Notes under the pieces: generated by a model
What the model saw: only the letters and a program-made list of their open reading frames with translations
Database searches by the model: none
Told to the model about the DNA's origin: nothing
Translations under genes and position numbers: made by a program
In this document: positions 49,496 through 61,210 of the stretch, piece after piece
Numbering within the stretch: the first letter of the stretch is position 1
Layout of the letters: every line of letters starts with the position of its first letter
Source: Absidia repens
Lineage: Eukaryota; Mucoromycota; Mucoromycetes; Mucorales; Cunninghamellaceae
Reading direction: 5' to 3'
Assembly: GCA_002105175.1 (NCBI GenBank)
Contig: MCGE01000030.1
Span: 310,001 to 374,000 of the forward strand
DNA: 64,000 nucleotides

Positions 49496-50350
49496 ATTAG
49501 TATTTAGTTATTATTAATTTGTGTTATTAGTTTAGTTATATATATATTTATCATTCATTTTTATTTTTAGTTTTATCATTTTGTTGTCATCTTTACATAT
49601 TTGTTCATAGCCTGTGACGATTCATCATTTCTTTATTTGTCACTCTCCTGTTATTTTTAGTTTATCATTTTACTTTTTTATGCCATTATCTTTATGAATA
49701 AAACACGGCATTATCCATTTACATCATATTTGTGTCTCACTTAAGTCATCTATCTCTTATTATTATTATGATTATCTCATATTTTGTATTACTGCATATA
49801 CAGTACATATCATAGCAGACAAGCGCCATGATCATTGTTTTCGTTCCTATCACTACTTGAACTCAGTCTCAAACTCTAATAATATAACGTTGTGATACAG
49901 TGAAGAAAGATATTGATAAAAAAAAACTTCAATCATTTTTAGGATATTTAGAGACGTTCATAGGAAGTTTATATTGTTTCTATGTCTTGCAAAAAAGAGT
50001 TATAAGCAGACAAAGTGGGTCGGTGTTCGGAAATATTTGCTTGTGAATCTTAAAATTGACAGAGAAAATTTTCTAAAAGTGGTCGAGGGCTTCATATGGA
50101 ACAGCAGTGAAGAAATATTTGATCCTGTTCTCACAGTCTCTGTAAATGGGCCTAGAAGCTGCTGAATCATTGGCATAGCACATTTGATTTTTAAACAATA
50201 TTAAAAAAAAACATGCATATTCTTATGACATCATATCAACGTTTTCACTATATGATATAGATGTTGCAGGTATCATACATATATTGAAGCATGCCTCCAA
50301 AAAACTGCTCATTATACCGAGGTATGTTAATGCAAAACTGATAGGTAGAG
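49496..50350. other. 3' flank of GUA1
   Basis: This is 3' UTR plus AT-rich spacer. A 63-codon frame at 49974-50165 shows no family resemblance. No other structure was seen. Confidence 0.4.
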
Positions 50351-50890
50351 AGAAGATATATTTTATTGAATCACAAACATAAACCGTGAAGATCAGTGGC
50401 AATCTAAAAAGGGGATTGTAAAAGTAGTAACATGAGTGAGGCGATTAGGAGATCCGAAGACTGGTCAATACTAATCTAAAGGGGTCACAGTGGTAAAAAT
50501 GGGATCTACTACACAAGTCAGGCGAGAAAGGCAAATGAGAGATTTTCCATTTAAGCAAGTAAAAAGAGATGTATTTTATTCAGATATACACACAAACTAT
50601 GACAAACTCAAACTAAACCAATACTAAACTAATACCAAGTGATGCTAATGGAGGCTCCAAAAAGCCATCTAACGATGGCCCAAATCCTGAATCCAAATTG
50701 CAAGGGTTTCCCCATGCATCTTGTAATCCCTGAGCTGAAAACCCTTCTAAACTAGTCCTGTCACTTATCTAAAATTACCATATAGAGGTACAAAGATGGC
50801 GAAAAAAAAAGAAGAAAAAAAAGAGAGTAAGAAAAGAAAGAGTCCGGAAAGAGCTGGCGAAAATAAAATTTTCACGTGGGCGGGGTTTGA
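50351..50890 (-). repeat. Dispersed repeat, copy 6
   Basis: On the minus strand it runs from the GC box (CCCGCCCACGTGAAAATTTT, near 50875) through the T/C-rich lead, AGTGACAGGACTAGTTTAGA, CATGGGGAAACCCTTGCAAT (near 50710), ATATCTGAATAAAATACATC (near 50580) and the outer TTCAATAAAATATA (near 50360). It is about 540 bp long and, with copy 5, defines the ends best. Confidence 0.8.
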
Positions 50891-51847
50891 TAGTTTGTTT
50901 TTTTTTGTGTGGAGGACACAAAGAAAAAAGGGAACTACTTTTTTCTATATCGTTTTTGCTTTTCTTTTTTACAACGTCAGCCATGCAATAATATGAACAT
51001 GGTGGATCTCTTATTTTTCACATCCGTAGGTCAAAAAGTAAATATGTGTCCTTTTTTTTTGTATCCAACTAGCTCCATTTGACAGAATGGAATAAGCGGT
51101 TCACCCTACTCTTTGCTCCACTTTTCACAGCAATCAATAGACTCAACGGCGCCGATAAAAATGTTCTCTCTCCGCACTATAGGAGTTCCCACCACTGAGA
51201 ATCGGCAGCATAGCGATTCTTTTCTCATGCTCCTTTGCATTTAATCGGAATTGACTTGGATAAGTGTAGTTTACCCCCCTCCTCTGTACAATACGTTTTC
51301 ATCCCTGATAAAATAAAATAATTCCCCGTCCCTTCTTGTAGAAATAGTTCGTCATTCGCTGTAAAATTGCTTATTCCTTCAGTCTATTTTACCTTACGGT
51401 TATTGAATAATAAATACTGTACATGTCTTCAATAGTTTATAACGCACCATAAAATGATTAGTGATATAAATGTGTTTTGCCCCCCACCCCAGAGAAAAAT
51501 TGCTGCACCTGTCTACCCTATTCATTTCCTAGTCCCAGGGACCTAGTTCCCACCCTTGCACCCTCTAAGACCCAAACGCTCATTCCCTTACTATCTATCA
51601 TATTCTATACAATCCACCAAAGTGCGAAATGCAGAGGAAGTAGTAAAAAACACCCTGTAACGACTGCTTTTTCCACGCACAAATATATACACTATATATC
51701 AGATAGCAGATGACATCGTCTTAATATCTAATCCACTACTTTTTCACATATGCATACACACATACACACATATATACACACCGGTTGGTTTTTTTTTATG
51801 ACCCTGTATAAAATTCAACAAACAAATGCTGTATTACATATAAGTGA
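50891..51847. other. Intergenic, no gene recognised
   Basis: AT-rich spacer with ATACTGTACATG near 51414 and a (CA)-rich patch near 51755-51780. The 78-codon frame at 51477-51713 shows no family resemblance. Confidence 0.4.
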
Positions 51848-52195
51848 GAGACTAATAATAAAAAGAGACAATACGTATTTTATTCAGGTGTAGATACGAG
51901 CTATAATAAATCAACACTAGTCTAAACAAATGACGGTTTTTTGACACTACTTCTAGAGATGAAGTTAATATACTAACGGAGGTTCTAAATCATGAATCCA
52001 AAATGAAAGAGTTTCCCCATGATATTTGTATTGCATTTTCAAAATGCCCCTGATTCCAAGTTCTAATACTAATACAAGATCGCCATCACTTTCATTGAAG
52101 CTTTAATGAAGCAAAAGGAAAAAGGAAAAAGGGAAAAGGGAAATGGCACAAAAATAAATAAATAAAATCCACGTGTGCGGAGTGTGAATGTGGGC
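51848..52195 (-). repeat. Dispersed repeat, copy 7
   Basis: Minus-strand reading gives the GC box CTCCGCACACGTGGAT (near 52175), a T/C-rich lead, TTAGTATTAGAACTTGG, the GGGGCATTTTGAAAATGC hairpin (near 52040), CATGGGGAAACTCTTTCATT and ACACCTGAATAAAATACG (near 51890). It belongs to the same subgroup as copies 3 and 4 and is shorter at the distal end. Confidence 0.75.
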
Positions 52196-53371
52196 CACCA
52201 CCTCTTTTTTTTTTTTTTTTTGTTCACACAAAGAAGTCGATCGATTGACGGTATGTTGAATAATATGAGTAGACCATTAGGACGCCAATCTAGTAAAAAT
52301 GGTGGAATCTCATGGCACCAAAATCTGCGATTCAACAATGTCGCCTCCTGACACCCAGTATGATAGACTATTCGATTTGGATGTGTGGGAATGTTGAAAT
52401 TTTTTTTATGTTATCATAGTATATACGTTGGAGTCTCAAATGACATTGGGCTGATCAAAACATCTAATCATTGAAATATATCTGTGTCGTCCTGAAAAAA
52501 GTCAAAATTGGAATGTTTCCTCTTTTAGTCTTTGGCTAGAAAATGGAGGGAGGTGAATGGGCATGATAAAATATGGGGTTTGAATTTGAGTCAAACGACT
52601 GACATTAAATTTATCATTCTCTTCCCCCGCCTTCCTCAAAAACCCTTAAACCAAACCTGGCTTTTCTCCATGCTCAAAGACCTTTTTATAATTATTGTGT
52701 CCTTAATATATGTGCCTCCTATTATATATTAACAACATAGGAATGTTTCTGTCTGACAAAAAAAAAAAAAAAAATAGCTAAAATATAAGTTTACGTTGAT
52801 CCACACTAGGCAGGGCATTTAATTTATTAACATAACCTTGCACTCACCTTTATTGATTGAATCCTCTCTAGATGGATATATAATGCATCTGATACCATAG
52901 TAGCATGAATACGATCAAAATTTAATACCCAATTTATTTTATAATATTGGAACGGGCACGATGATACAGAGCTCGAGCTGATGATAACAAAAAAAGGAGC
53001 ACTATACTGTATTTGCAGAGGTAGGAGGATAAAAATAAATGTAAAGTAAAAACGAAGAACAATAAAAAGGGATATATACAGTGAATGATGTACTGTTTCT
53101 TTTTGACAAAATACAATGAGAAAGAGACAAAAAGGGTAATTTGGGGGGGAGGTGGAATGATAGAGAGCCAAAAAAAAAAAAAAAGTATATGATAATAAGA
53201 AATAATATGTGTAGTATGATATATGATAATGAAATGAAAGAAAATGAAAAAAAGGAGGCAGGAAATATGAGGGAAACAAAAAAGTGAGAGTGCAAGAGAC
53301 GGAAAGGAGTAGAAAAAAACGTGCGATGACAATCCTTGTATGTGATGGAAATAAAAATACGCAACGTTTTT
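52196..53371. other. Intergenic, T/C-rich on minus strand
   Basis: Several overlapping minus-strand frames here translate to F/S/Y/H-rich peptides that simply reflect a pyrimidine-rich strand. This fits a 3' UTR of the areA-like gene. No gene is supported. Confidence 0.4.
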
Positions 53372-54413
53372 CTACCAGCAGCCTGTAAACGTGTCAAGAG
53401 TACCATATACTAAAGTCATTGAAGAAGCGGGGTTGGACGATCCTTGTTCTTTTTTAGAAGTTCCCGTCAGACCAGCTGCGGGACCACGATTTTGTATTTT
53501 TTCCCAATCGACATGCTGTTTCATGCTTGAAGATAAAACATCATCATCGATCAATGTCAACAAGGTATCTGTGGACGAAATGGAGGATGTTGTTGAAGGC
53601 GCTGGAATAAACATGGATAACGATGACTTCATTGTTTTGGAAGTGAATGCAGGAGAATCATGCAGTAACATGTTAGACAAGAGCGATTTCTGATCGACAA
53701 TAGGGGCTTGCTTTTTTGTAAATTCGTAACAGGGCCCATAAGAAACACCGACCATACCACTAGGGCTATCAGTGTTTTCAGTTTCATCATCTCCAAAAAG
53801 TGTACTTTCATCATCATCATTATTATCGTCATTGTTATTATCATCATCATGAATAATGATTTGTCGATGGTGATTTTCAGTGGACCATGTTTGAATTTCG
53901 TGATGGTGTGCATTAGGTTTTTCAATGTCCGACTTGAAGAATTTTGGTGTGCGTTTATTTTCCTCCTGCCGTCTTGATAAATTGCTGCATGGTGATGCTG
54001 ACTGATGATTAATATCAGAGACCGTTTTATTTAAAGATGCATTAATGAATGTGGAAGGACTGGAAGACGAGGAAAAGGAACAAGAAGAGGAATCATAGTT
54101 GCAGTTCGACCAGGATTCTCCCATAGATAAAGAAGACCGGTCAGTACTGGCCGTACTTTGAGTTGAGGCTCGACGCCATAGCACCCAATTGAAATGTTCC
54201 AGTCGGCAATCATTTTCCAAACTGTTTTTACATTTTTTGAGCACTAATAGGTAGAAATAGTCCATGAATATTTTATTTTCTCGTACTTTTGAAACGCCGA
54301 CAATAGCATTTTCTTTGAGCCTTACCACTAGCAATGGAAGGGAAATAATCCGCATGAATATTGGTGGTGGTATCATTCAATGATTGCATATTTATGTCTA
54401 ATCGTTGAAGCAT
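53372..54413 (-). CDS. areA-like / DUF1752-type regulatory protein
   Basis: Two exons (54413-54326, 54243-53372) give 319 residues. The join produces YFPSIASVLKKCKNSLENDCRLEHFNWVLWRR, which resembles the short fungal domain called DUF1752 or 'areA GATA-like' (a basic region followed by RLENxxWRxW). This domain is found at the N-terminus of AreA-type nitrogen regulators and of small proteins without a GATA finger. No zinc finger is present here. The rest is low complexity: Ser-rich, a D/N-rich run near 150-165, and a C-terminus ending in DTFTGCW. A role in nutrient or stress signalling is inferred from the domain only. Several hydrophobic S/T-flanked segments in the C-terminal half could be docking motifs. 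Confidence 0.65.
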
Positions 54414-55081
54414 TATTGTGATGTTGATAGTAGTATTAGTGGTGTTATAAAAATAAAAGAAAGAAAGGAAGTATTAATGAATGAAAAGGAAAAGGGAGAA
54501 AAGAAGAAAGGGAAAAGGAACAAAGATGAAAAAGGTATGATATACGCATGAATGTGGTCGATCTTTTTTGGGGAAACCCAAGAAAATCGATGGAAAGGAA
54601 GGAGGGAATAGCGTGTGCGTGAATTGAGGAGAAACATTTCTCAAAAGGAGATATGAACAAAAAAAAAAAGAAAAAGGCCTTGTGCGAGGCCGAATCCGAA
54701 GCCGAACCATCACCTGATAATACTTGAGAATGATGGGAGCTTTTTTAATTTTTTTGCCCGGCGGTATTTGAAATTACAACAAAAAGTGAAGGATTTCGGC
54801 CCCTTTTCCTTTTGTAAGGTCCTCCTCACAAATACAAATAAAATTATTTTTCATTCGTCTTCTCGGCTTACATCAATTTCCCACCGTGACATAGTTCATT
54901 CGACACGAAAAATTACCCTTTTTGCATACCATGCTTACTCTCACTTTATATTGCCCTGAACAACCGGACGATGATCAATAACTACCTCATCTACAACGAA
55001 AGAGAAAGATGTGAATTGACTCGACGCAGCAAAAAAAAAGGACAGTGCATGTGACCTACTAGTAATAGATCAAAAGGTGTT
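54414..55081. other. Divergent intergenic region
   Basis: This lies upstream of the areA-like gene (-) and the candidate small gene (+). The minus strand is strongly pyrimidine-rich from 54440 to 54680, typical of promoters and 5' UTRs in this window. No further element was seen. Confidence 0.4.
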
Positions 55082-55701
55082 ATGTCTTGGTCTTGGAGTT
55101 TTGAACTACTGGTAAGTCATTAACCCCTCCCCCACGACTCTGGTTAATACTGGAGGTACAAACCATCTCTACTAAAAAATATTATTTCTTTCTTGATTAT
55201 GCTAGGATGATTTTTTTTTCTTATCCGGTTAGGTTTAGACTCTGTGACTTTTTTAATGAACTAGATATGTCATGGCTGGGTTTCTATATCGAAGCGATGG
55301 TCCTAGATCTATACTTTGATGTATCATATACTCTTTCTGTCTGTCTCTCGGAACTTTTGGCAAGATTTTGATGTAATGCAAGAGTCTAATACAGGGTCCT
55401 ATGACGTGACCGATTCATTAACCGATGTCATGCTTCTATCAAGGTAATAAAAAAAAAATCAATCACGGAAAATACATAACGTCTACCGGGTGACATCTCC
55501 TTTGCTTTTGTTTAGAATACACCTTATTATATGAACACGAACTAAAACTGATATTATTCCTATGTCTATTGTAGAAGGCGTCAAATCCAAAATCTATATC
55601 TACAACTCAGTACGATGATGGTGGAATATTACAATGATCAACTCTCTAAAGGGAAATCAGATGCCAGCAAGGACAAGATGGAAAGAATGAAGGGAAACTG
55701 A
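55082..55701 (+). CDS. Candidate small spliced gene, unknown function
   Basis: Four exons (55082-55111, 55206-55227, 55365-55443, 55575-55701) join in phase to an 85-residue product. It starts MSWSWSFELL, passes through DFDVMQESNTGSYDVTDSLT, and ends in RRQIQNLYLQLSTMMVEYYNDQLSKGKSDASKDKMERMKGN-like basic helix; the last two exons are the best supported. Donors are GTAAGT, GTTAGG (weak) and GTAATA; acceptors are all AG with T-rich leads. The acidic middle and the amphipathic C-terminal helix look like a real protein, but I recognise no family. The second exon is the weakest: an alternative acceptor near 55305 would give a different middle that stays in frame with DFDVMQES. AATAAAATC near 56262 could be the poly(A) signal, implying a 3' UTR of about 560 bp. 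Confidence 0.4.
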
Positions 55702-56856
55702 ATACGCAAAGGCAAAGATGACAACGGGAAAATTAATTATTATGCTGCAAATTCTGGTTGTGAAGTATTGGATACAACACATGGATGCATGCGTTGAGTG
55801 GGCGGAAATGCGATGTTTGTGTGTGTGTGTGTGTGTGTGCATGGGAACTAATGCTACAAGGGATATAGTGATATGATAGAGAGATATGCAGTGAACGAAT
55901 CATCCGGTGTGGGCATGGAGATACTGATTAACGACGATGGAATGAATGGTATGGCGGCAAATTTGAATTACTGTGTATGGGACCCGATGGTAGACGACAA
56001 TAGGCACCAACCTGTTGCAAAGTGATAACCTTTGGGATGCCGACTCTACCGTGAAGATATGCAGTATTAGTTTAGTCATTGTTATACTATATATTCTAGT
56101 GCTTAGTTATAAGTCAAGTTAGTATGATGGATGAGTTGTTATACTTCTGTTGATCTCCCTCCACACCTCTTCGCCCGCTCATTTTATTTTTATACCTTTT
56201 GTAGATAGATTCTGTTTGTGCATATTTTATATTTATATCTCTTATATTCTTTGCATACATTCAATAAAATCAATCTATGATACCTTTTTTTTCTTTCATT
56301 TTTATGTTTTACGATGACGTGCATAATATAGAATCACTATTGTGTGTAAAAATATATAAATTGATATATCCTTTTTCTTCAACTTCACAGCTCAATTGTT
56401 TTGAGCCAAAACTAGTAATGTCTTGCTCCCACTTTCTTTTCTCTACGCGTCCACAAATGAGAGTCATTGAAAAAATTACTGCATTGAAATTGCAACAAGA
56501 TTTTTCTTTTTTAAATCAAAACCACTTTCATACCTAGTACAAATAATGCAGAGCCGCTGTTGATTAAGTTTTAAAAAAATTAAGAGGCTAGAGTGCACGG
56601 ATCAAGGGTTTTTAAAGGAAGAGTTATTCATTGACTGCATAATTCTACTGAGCAGTTCAGAAGGAACGTGAAAAATTCTGGGTCTCATCGAAAACCCCAA
56701 GGACATTCATTTTACATGGCAATAATTCGTTGAACAACGTACTATTATTGTCCATGATACATTTTGTATTTATAAAAATGAAAATGCCCGAGGCATTTGA
56801 ATTGGTAGGATTTGATTGAGATGTTGACGAACTGTACCCCAGGACGTTTATCCTAT

Positions 56857-56891
<35 letters not shown>

Positions 56892-57480
56892 TGCGGGTAA
56901 ACTAAATACCATCCTATTGTCTGTTTATTTTATCATGCATTCTCACACATCTATATTTAGCACCCCAATACATATAGTAAGCAATATTTTTTCGCACAAA
57001 GCACTAAATGTATGAAACATAATGCATGATAAAAGCAAAAAGACAAGATGTTCATATTATTAAAGTATAGATATAAGCTATGACAAATAAACAAAACTCT
57101 TCTAATGATAATACTATGACGCATACGATATCTGAATGCGAGGAGAATAGGACAGGATGTGGGTGAGTATGGGGCGTGTGAGATTAACACCTTATTGTAA
57201 ATAAACATGGAGTCAGATAAACTAGACGAATTGAGTATAAGGGATACTACGCTGAGTGGCAAACTATTCTACAGTGGAAGGGTTAACTAAACCTGGCCGA
57301 ATCGCTGCAAGGGCGTCAATAGAAAAGAACAGCCATGCAGGCAATGTTGAATGATAAATATTGCTGAAATTGCATGGTGTTGCAAGTAGGGAAATAAAAA
57401 AAAAAGGAAGCGTTTCCTTTTTCGAAATGGGAAGAAAAATCACAACCCATCCTCAGGAGGAATCACAGATAATATTTCAA
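55702..57480. other. Intergenic, no gene recognised
   Basis: It holds a (TG)n run at 55818-55838, an AATAAAAT signal near 56262 and an A29 run near 56858-56887. Frames here are short and without family resemblance. Confidence 0.4.
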
Positions 57481-57990
57481 ATGCCGCACAGGTGATTTTT
57501 TATTTTTTATTTTTTATATTTTCGCCTTCTCTCTCTTTGTTTTTTTTCTTCATCAACTTTTTTTAGGTTATGGTTAACTTAGATTAGTATCAGGACTAGT
57601 TTAGAAGGGTTTTCAGGTGAGAGATTACAAGATGCATGGGGAAACCCTTTCATTTTGGATTTAGAATTTTGGATCATCACTAGTTTGGCATTTTGAAGTC
57701 TTCATCATTAGTTCAGTTTAGTGCTAGCTTGTCTATAGTTTGTATCTCCATTTGAATAAAATATGTCCCTATTTACATCCTTCAATGAAAATTGTCCCAG
57801 TAGAATCTCCCATGCTTTGTACTAAAAGATTCCTTCTACCGTCATCCTTTAAATATATTGTTATGCTTCAACAAAAGAAATCTCTAGTTTCTTCAATCTC
57901 ATATTCACTAGCTTCCCTTATGAGAATCTCTTATTACACTGAGCCCCTCATTTTAGCTTCAGCATATACCAATGCGCTTCAATAAAATAT
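57481..57990 (+). repeat. Dispersed repeat, copy 8
   Basis: It starts at GCCGCACAGGTGATTTTT, continues with a T-rich lead, TTAGATTAGTATCAGGACTAG, GATGCATGGGGAAACCCTTT (near 57632), CATTTGAATAAAATATGTCC (near 57750), and ends with the second motif CTTCAATAAAATATGAC (near 57975). It is complete at both ends, about 510 bp. Confidence 0.8.
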
Positions 57991-58618
57991 GACTTTTTCT
58001 AAACCATCCTCTGACTATCATATAATAAAAAACGACGCTATAGTAGCTGGTTTGTGAGTGTCCCACCGAACACTCTCTCTATCATTTACCCACTACAGAA
58101 CCTTCCCCCTCCCCTTTCAGACCTAGCACCTCGTTGACAGTTTTATGTCATTTAATATGAAATACTGTAATATTCCTTATCTATCATTCATGTCAGTTTG
58201 CCTAGACAGTGCCCCCAACGTAACCTCTTCAGAGGAGTGATTTCTGTATACAATCAGCTTTTTTTTTTTCGCGCGTGTGGGCAACGATTGAGGGTTACTT
58301 AACTTTATTGTTGAACTGCATGATAGACCTTCGGCAATCTAAATAAAAAAATTTAAAAAACATTGGACATTTATAAAAGATGGTCATTCAAATGGCGACA
58401 ACAACAACAAGGAAACAATGATGGGAATAAAATGCATACAGAAGACTTTATTTCAAAACAAGTAATAAACAAGATATGGTAATGACTTGTGGTGTGCGTG
58501 TGTGATTTTTTTTTGTTTCTTTACAGAAGAGATATATAAAAAACTAAAAGGGTAAAAAAAAAAACAAAAAAAAAGAAAGATATACGGTACACTAAAATAC
58601 TATACTAAAATAACTAAA
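57991..58618. other. 3' flank of C2/chitin-binding gene
   Basis: AT-rich, with several A runs near 58555-58575. TTTATTTC near 58447 gives an AATAAA signal on the minus strand. No gene was seen. Confidence 0.4.
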
Positions 58619-59557
58619 CTAATCAGCTCTCCAAAGCGAGTGAGCAGCAGTGGGTTCCCAAGTTGGATTGCTGGTGTGGCCTTGCAAGCAGAGATAGGTG
58701 CGACCATGGTATTCGACACGATCACCGGCGGAGTAAGTACCGACAGAATCCCATTCACGGGCCCCCGAATTGTGGTGTTGATGATGTCCATGACGTTCAC
58801 CACCGTGGCCATGGTGTTCATTATCCCGACGTTGACGGTCTTCCTCTTCACGGCGATGGCTAAATTCATCTTCACGACGCTTGAGCTCTTGTTCCCGTTG
58901 ATTGTAATCCTGTTGACGGCGTTCTTCATCTTCTTGGCGTTGACGGTCTTCTTCTTCGTTTTTCTTGTGGTCATCGTAGTATTTTTTGCCCAAGAGACCA
59001 GCACCAATAGCAAGAGCACCACCTAGAAGAGCGCCACCTACTTCCGAAGCATGTTCCTTGTTGCGTACAGATTTGCAGTGCTTTTGATGGATTTCATTCA
59101 CATAAGATTGACCACGGATAGGTGTACCTTGAGGTTGTTGATTGCTTGAGTTTTGGAAACCTTGCGCTTGAAGAACCAAGTTGACATCACCGACCGCCTT
59201 GCCTTTGACGTTATAGAGTTCAAAGATTCCATTGAAAGAGGCACCTGGTGCATGGACCACTTGATTGATAGGGATAGCGGCAAAACCAACCAGGGCGGGA
59301 GCCATGTTTTCTTCGTCCAAGACTTCCACAAAGAGATCAGGTTCACCACGTAATGGTAACGTAAAAGATTGGTTCCAGCTGGGGTTCTTGCCTCCATTCT
59401 TGTGAGTGTAGGTCTTTTGGAAGGATTGCTTGTCTTCGAGATTCAGAGTAAGCTGCAAGTAAGGATCTTGTTTGCCCAAAAGTTGTCCATCCTTTTCAAA
59501 TGTCGCACCAATGGCGTTGACGATGAGGATTTGGTTTCCAAATTGTTGTTGAGACAT
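58619..59557 (-). CDS. C2-domain protein with C-terminal chitin-binding module
   Basis: Single exon, 312 residues, starting at MSQQQFGNQI. Residues about 7-130 form a C2 domain (ILIVNAIGATFEKD, GKQDPYLQLTL, KNPSWNQSFTLPL, LFVEVLDEEN), expected to bind phospholipid, perhaps with Ca2+. Around 195-215 is a glycine-rich zipper-like segment (GGALLGGALAIGAGLLGKKYY), then a highly charged R/E/Q coiled-coil-like stretch and a His/Gly-rich linker. The last 46 residues (AREWDSVGTYSAGDRVEYHG...SNPTWEPTAAHSLW) match the carbohydrate-binding module family 5/12 pattern of three exposed aromatics, typical of chitinases. There is no signal peptide, so how a chitin-binding module would meet chitin is unclear. 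Codon use is biased, suggesting high expression. Confidence 0.85.
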   Translation of the reverse strand: MSQQQFGNQILIVNAIGATFEKDGQLLGKQDPYLQLTLNLEDKQSFQKTYTHKNGGKNPSWNQSFTLPLRGEPDLFVEVLDEENMAPALVGFAAIPINQVVHAPGASFNGIFELYNVKGKAVGDVNLVLQAQGFQNSSNQQPQGTPIRGQSYVNEIHQKHCKSVRNKEHASEVGGALLGGALAIGAGLLGKKYYDDHKKNEEEDRQRQEDEERRQQDYNQREQELKRREDEFSHRREEEDRQRRDNEHHGHGGERHGHHQHHNSGAREWDSVGTYSAGDRVEYHGRTYLCLQGHTSNPTWEPTAAHSLWRAD

Positions 59558-61210
59558 GTTATCAATTTCTGTGTACTTTGGGATGAAGTAGGTGGGAGAT
59601 TTAAGAAAAAAAAGAAACGGAAAAGACACAAGAAAAAGTGGATTTTATACAGGCGCATGAGTCGGTATTTAAAATAGTTGGTGTAAAAGAAACCGGGTAG
59701 CCTTTATTTTTTGGAAAGAGCCTGCTGTAAAGATCGTCATTGAAGCGTCCCCTTTGCTTGGCGTTACACCAGGAATCAAAACTACGATTATGATATGATA
59801 CTATATTTATATATGCTACCAAGCAGTTTAGATTCCGAAACAAACCAACAAGGTGAACTCGTTTGATTTTTTACCCTTCAATGCCCCCAGCCCTGAAAAA
59901 TTAAGGAGATGATAAAGGTCGAGCATGTTCTTTATGTATAGATTGTATTTTCATTGATGGAATCTGTAAGAAATAAGGAAAAAAAAATAACACGTAGTCC
60001 AGAATAAAACAATGGAATCATGATGGTAGTACAAGGAAAATAGACTAACTGTTTTTCCATTGTATATGGTAATTTTGATGTGGGATGAAGAATTGAATAG
60101 AATTTCTGCATTAAATACCGCCCCAACGCTTTTGATGATATCCCTTCATTAATAAACTGTAGCCTAAAACAGATATTCGGAAAACAAATCAATGATTCCT
60201 ATAGAACAAGAGGAAGAAAACCCATGCACGACAAAAAAATAATCTATATAATGTAATAGACCAATAATCATATAACACAACTGTACATGTAGAAAGCCCG
60301 TTTGTATGATACACCCATTTATTCCCCCAATAAAAAAAGACATATAATATGTTACAGATAAAGGACATGATGAATATAAATCAGTACATGATGCGGTTTA
60401 TTAAAAGACAATGGAAGGAAGGGGAAAAGTGGAGCAGCGCGCAAACAAAATGAAACTAAATACTAGAATAACCCCTCAGAGAAAATGTCAATATCATCGC
60501 TAACCAAACTATCACTAATGTTTTCTTGAGCCGTGAGGGAAAATTCGAGGACGACATTGACTACACGAATGGAAAATGACAATGACAATGGATGCAACGC
60601 CTAGCCGTAATCATATGATTTGTCCAGACCCAACTTCCCAGATTACCATCCGTATCCCGAGGATTTTTGATTCGACAGTAGTAAAACAGCCTGACAAACA
60701 TGCTAAATATATGCCATTCCACATTTAAATATATCGCTATCAATCACATCCCAGTTAATCGCGTCCAATGTTGAATAACAAGATGAAAAAGAAGGGTCAT
60801 AAAAACGTAATGGATATAAAATCGCCGCATGATTGTGAAATCAATTGTTCATATGCATTAGGTAAAACGGACATACACATACTTTTTTTTGGGATCACCA
60901 ATTCCAATTCCACCAAAAACGACTAAACGAAAAAAAAAAGTAAGATGTGATAACCATAAATAGAGGAAATTGTTTTATTAAAAAAAGTGGAATGATGTGG
61001 GTAAGAGAGGTGGGAAGATAATTGTGAAGGTAAATGTACAAAGAGTGAAAAAAAAGAAGGTGGAGTGGAGTTAAGTTGCGTGAGGGAAGGGATATGTATA
61101 ATAATGCGTAATAGATGATAGAAGAATTGTAAGGGAGAAGGAATGGGGTAATGTGTTCAAAGGAAGGATCTAACCGTTTTCCGGGACACGAGCGGTTGTA
61201 TCCAAATATA
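59558..61210. other. Intergenic, with possible exons of an unidentified minus-strand gene
   Basis: The stretch holds several open minus-strand blocks that look partly coding. One block spans about 60925-60730 (SFLVELELVIPKK...PNAYEQLISQSCG...NWDVIDSDIF, open for about 65 codons). Another lies near 60620-60470 (VVLEFSLTAQENISDSL...DIFSEGLF, stop at 60470). A third spans about 60165-60046 (RLQFINEGISSKALGRYLMQ...TMEKQ) with acceptor- and donor-like ends. I could not join them into one convincing frame, so no CDS is called. AATAAAA on the minus strand near 60970 fits the 3' end of the aconitase-like gene. Confidence 0.3.

Noticed and set aside
52827..53406. Three overlapping minus-strand frames rich in F, S, Y and H
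   Set aside because: All three frames are open because the strand is pyrimidine-rich; no family signal.
53391..53977. Plus-strand frames of 89-100 codons opposite the areA-like gene
   Set aside because: Shadows of the minus-strand coding exon, with no independent support.
58640..59026. 128-codon plus-strand hydrophobic frame
   Set aside because: Antisense shadow of the Arg/Glu-rich coil of the C2/chitin-binding protein.
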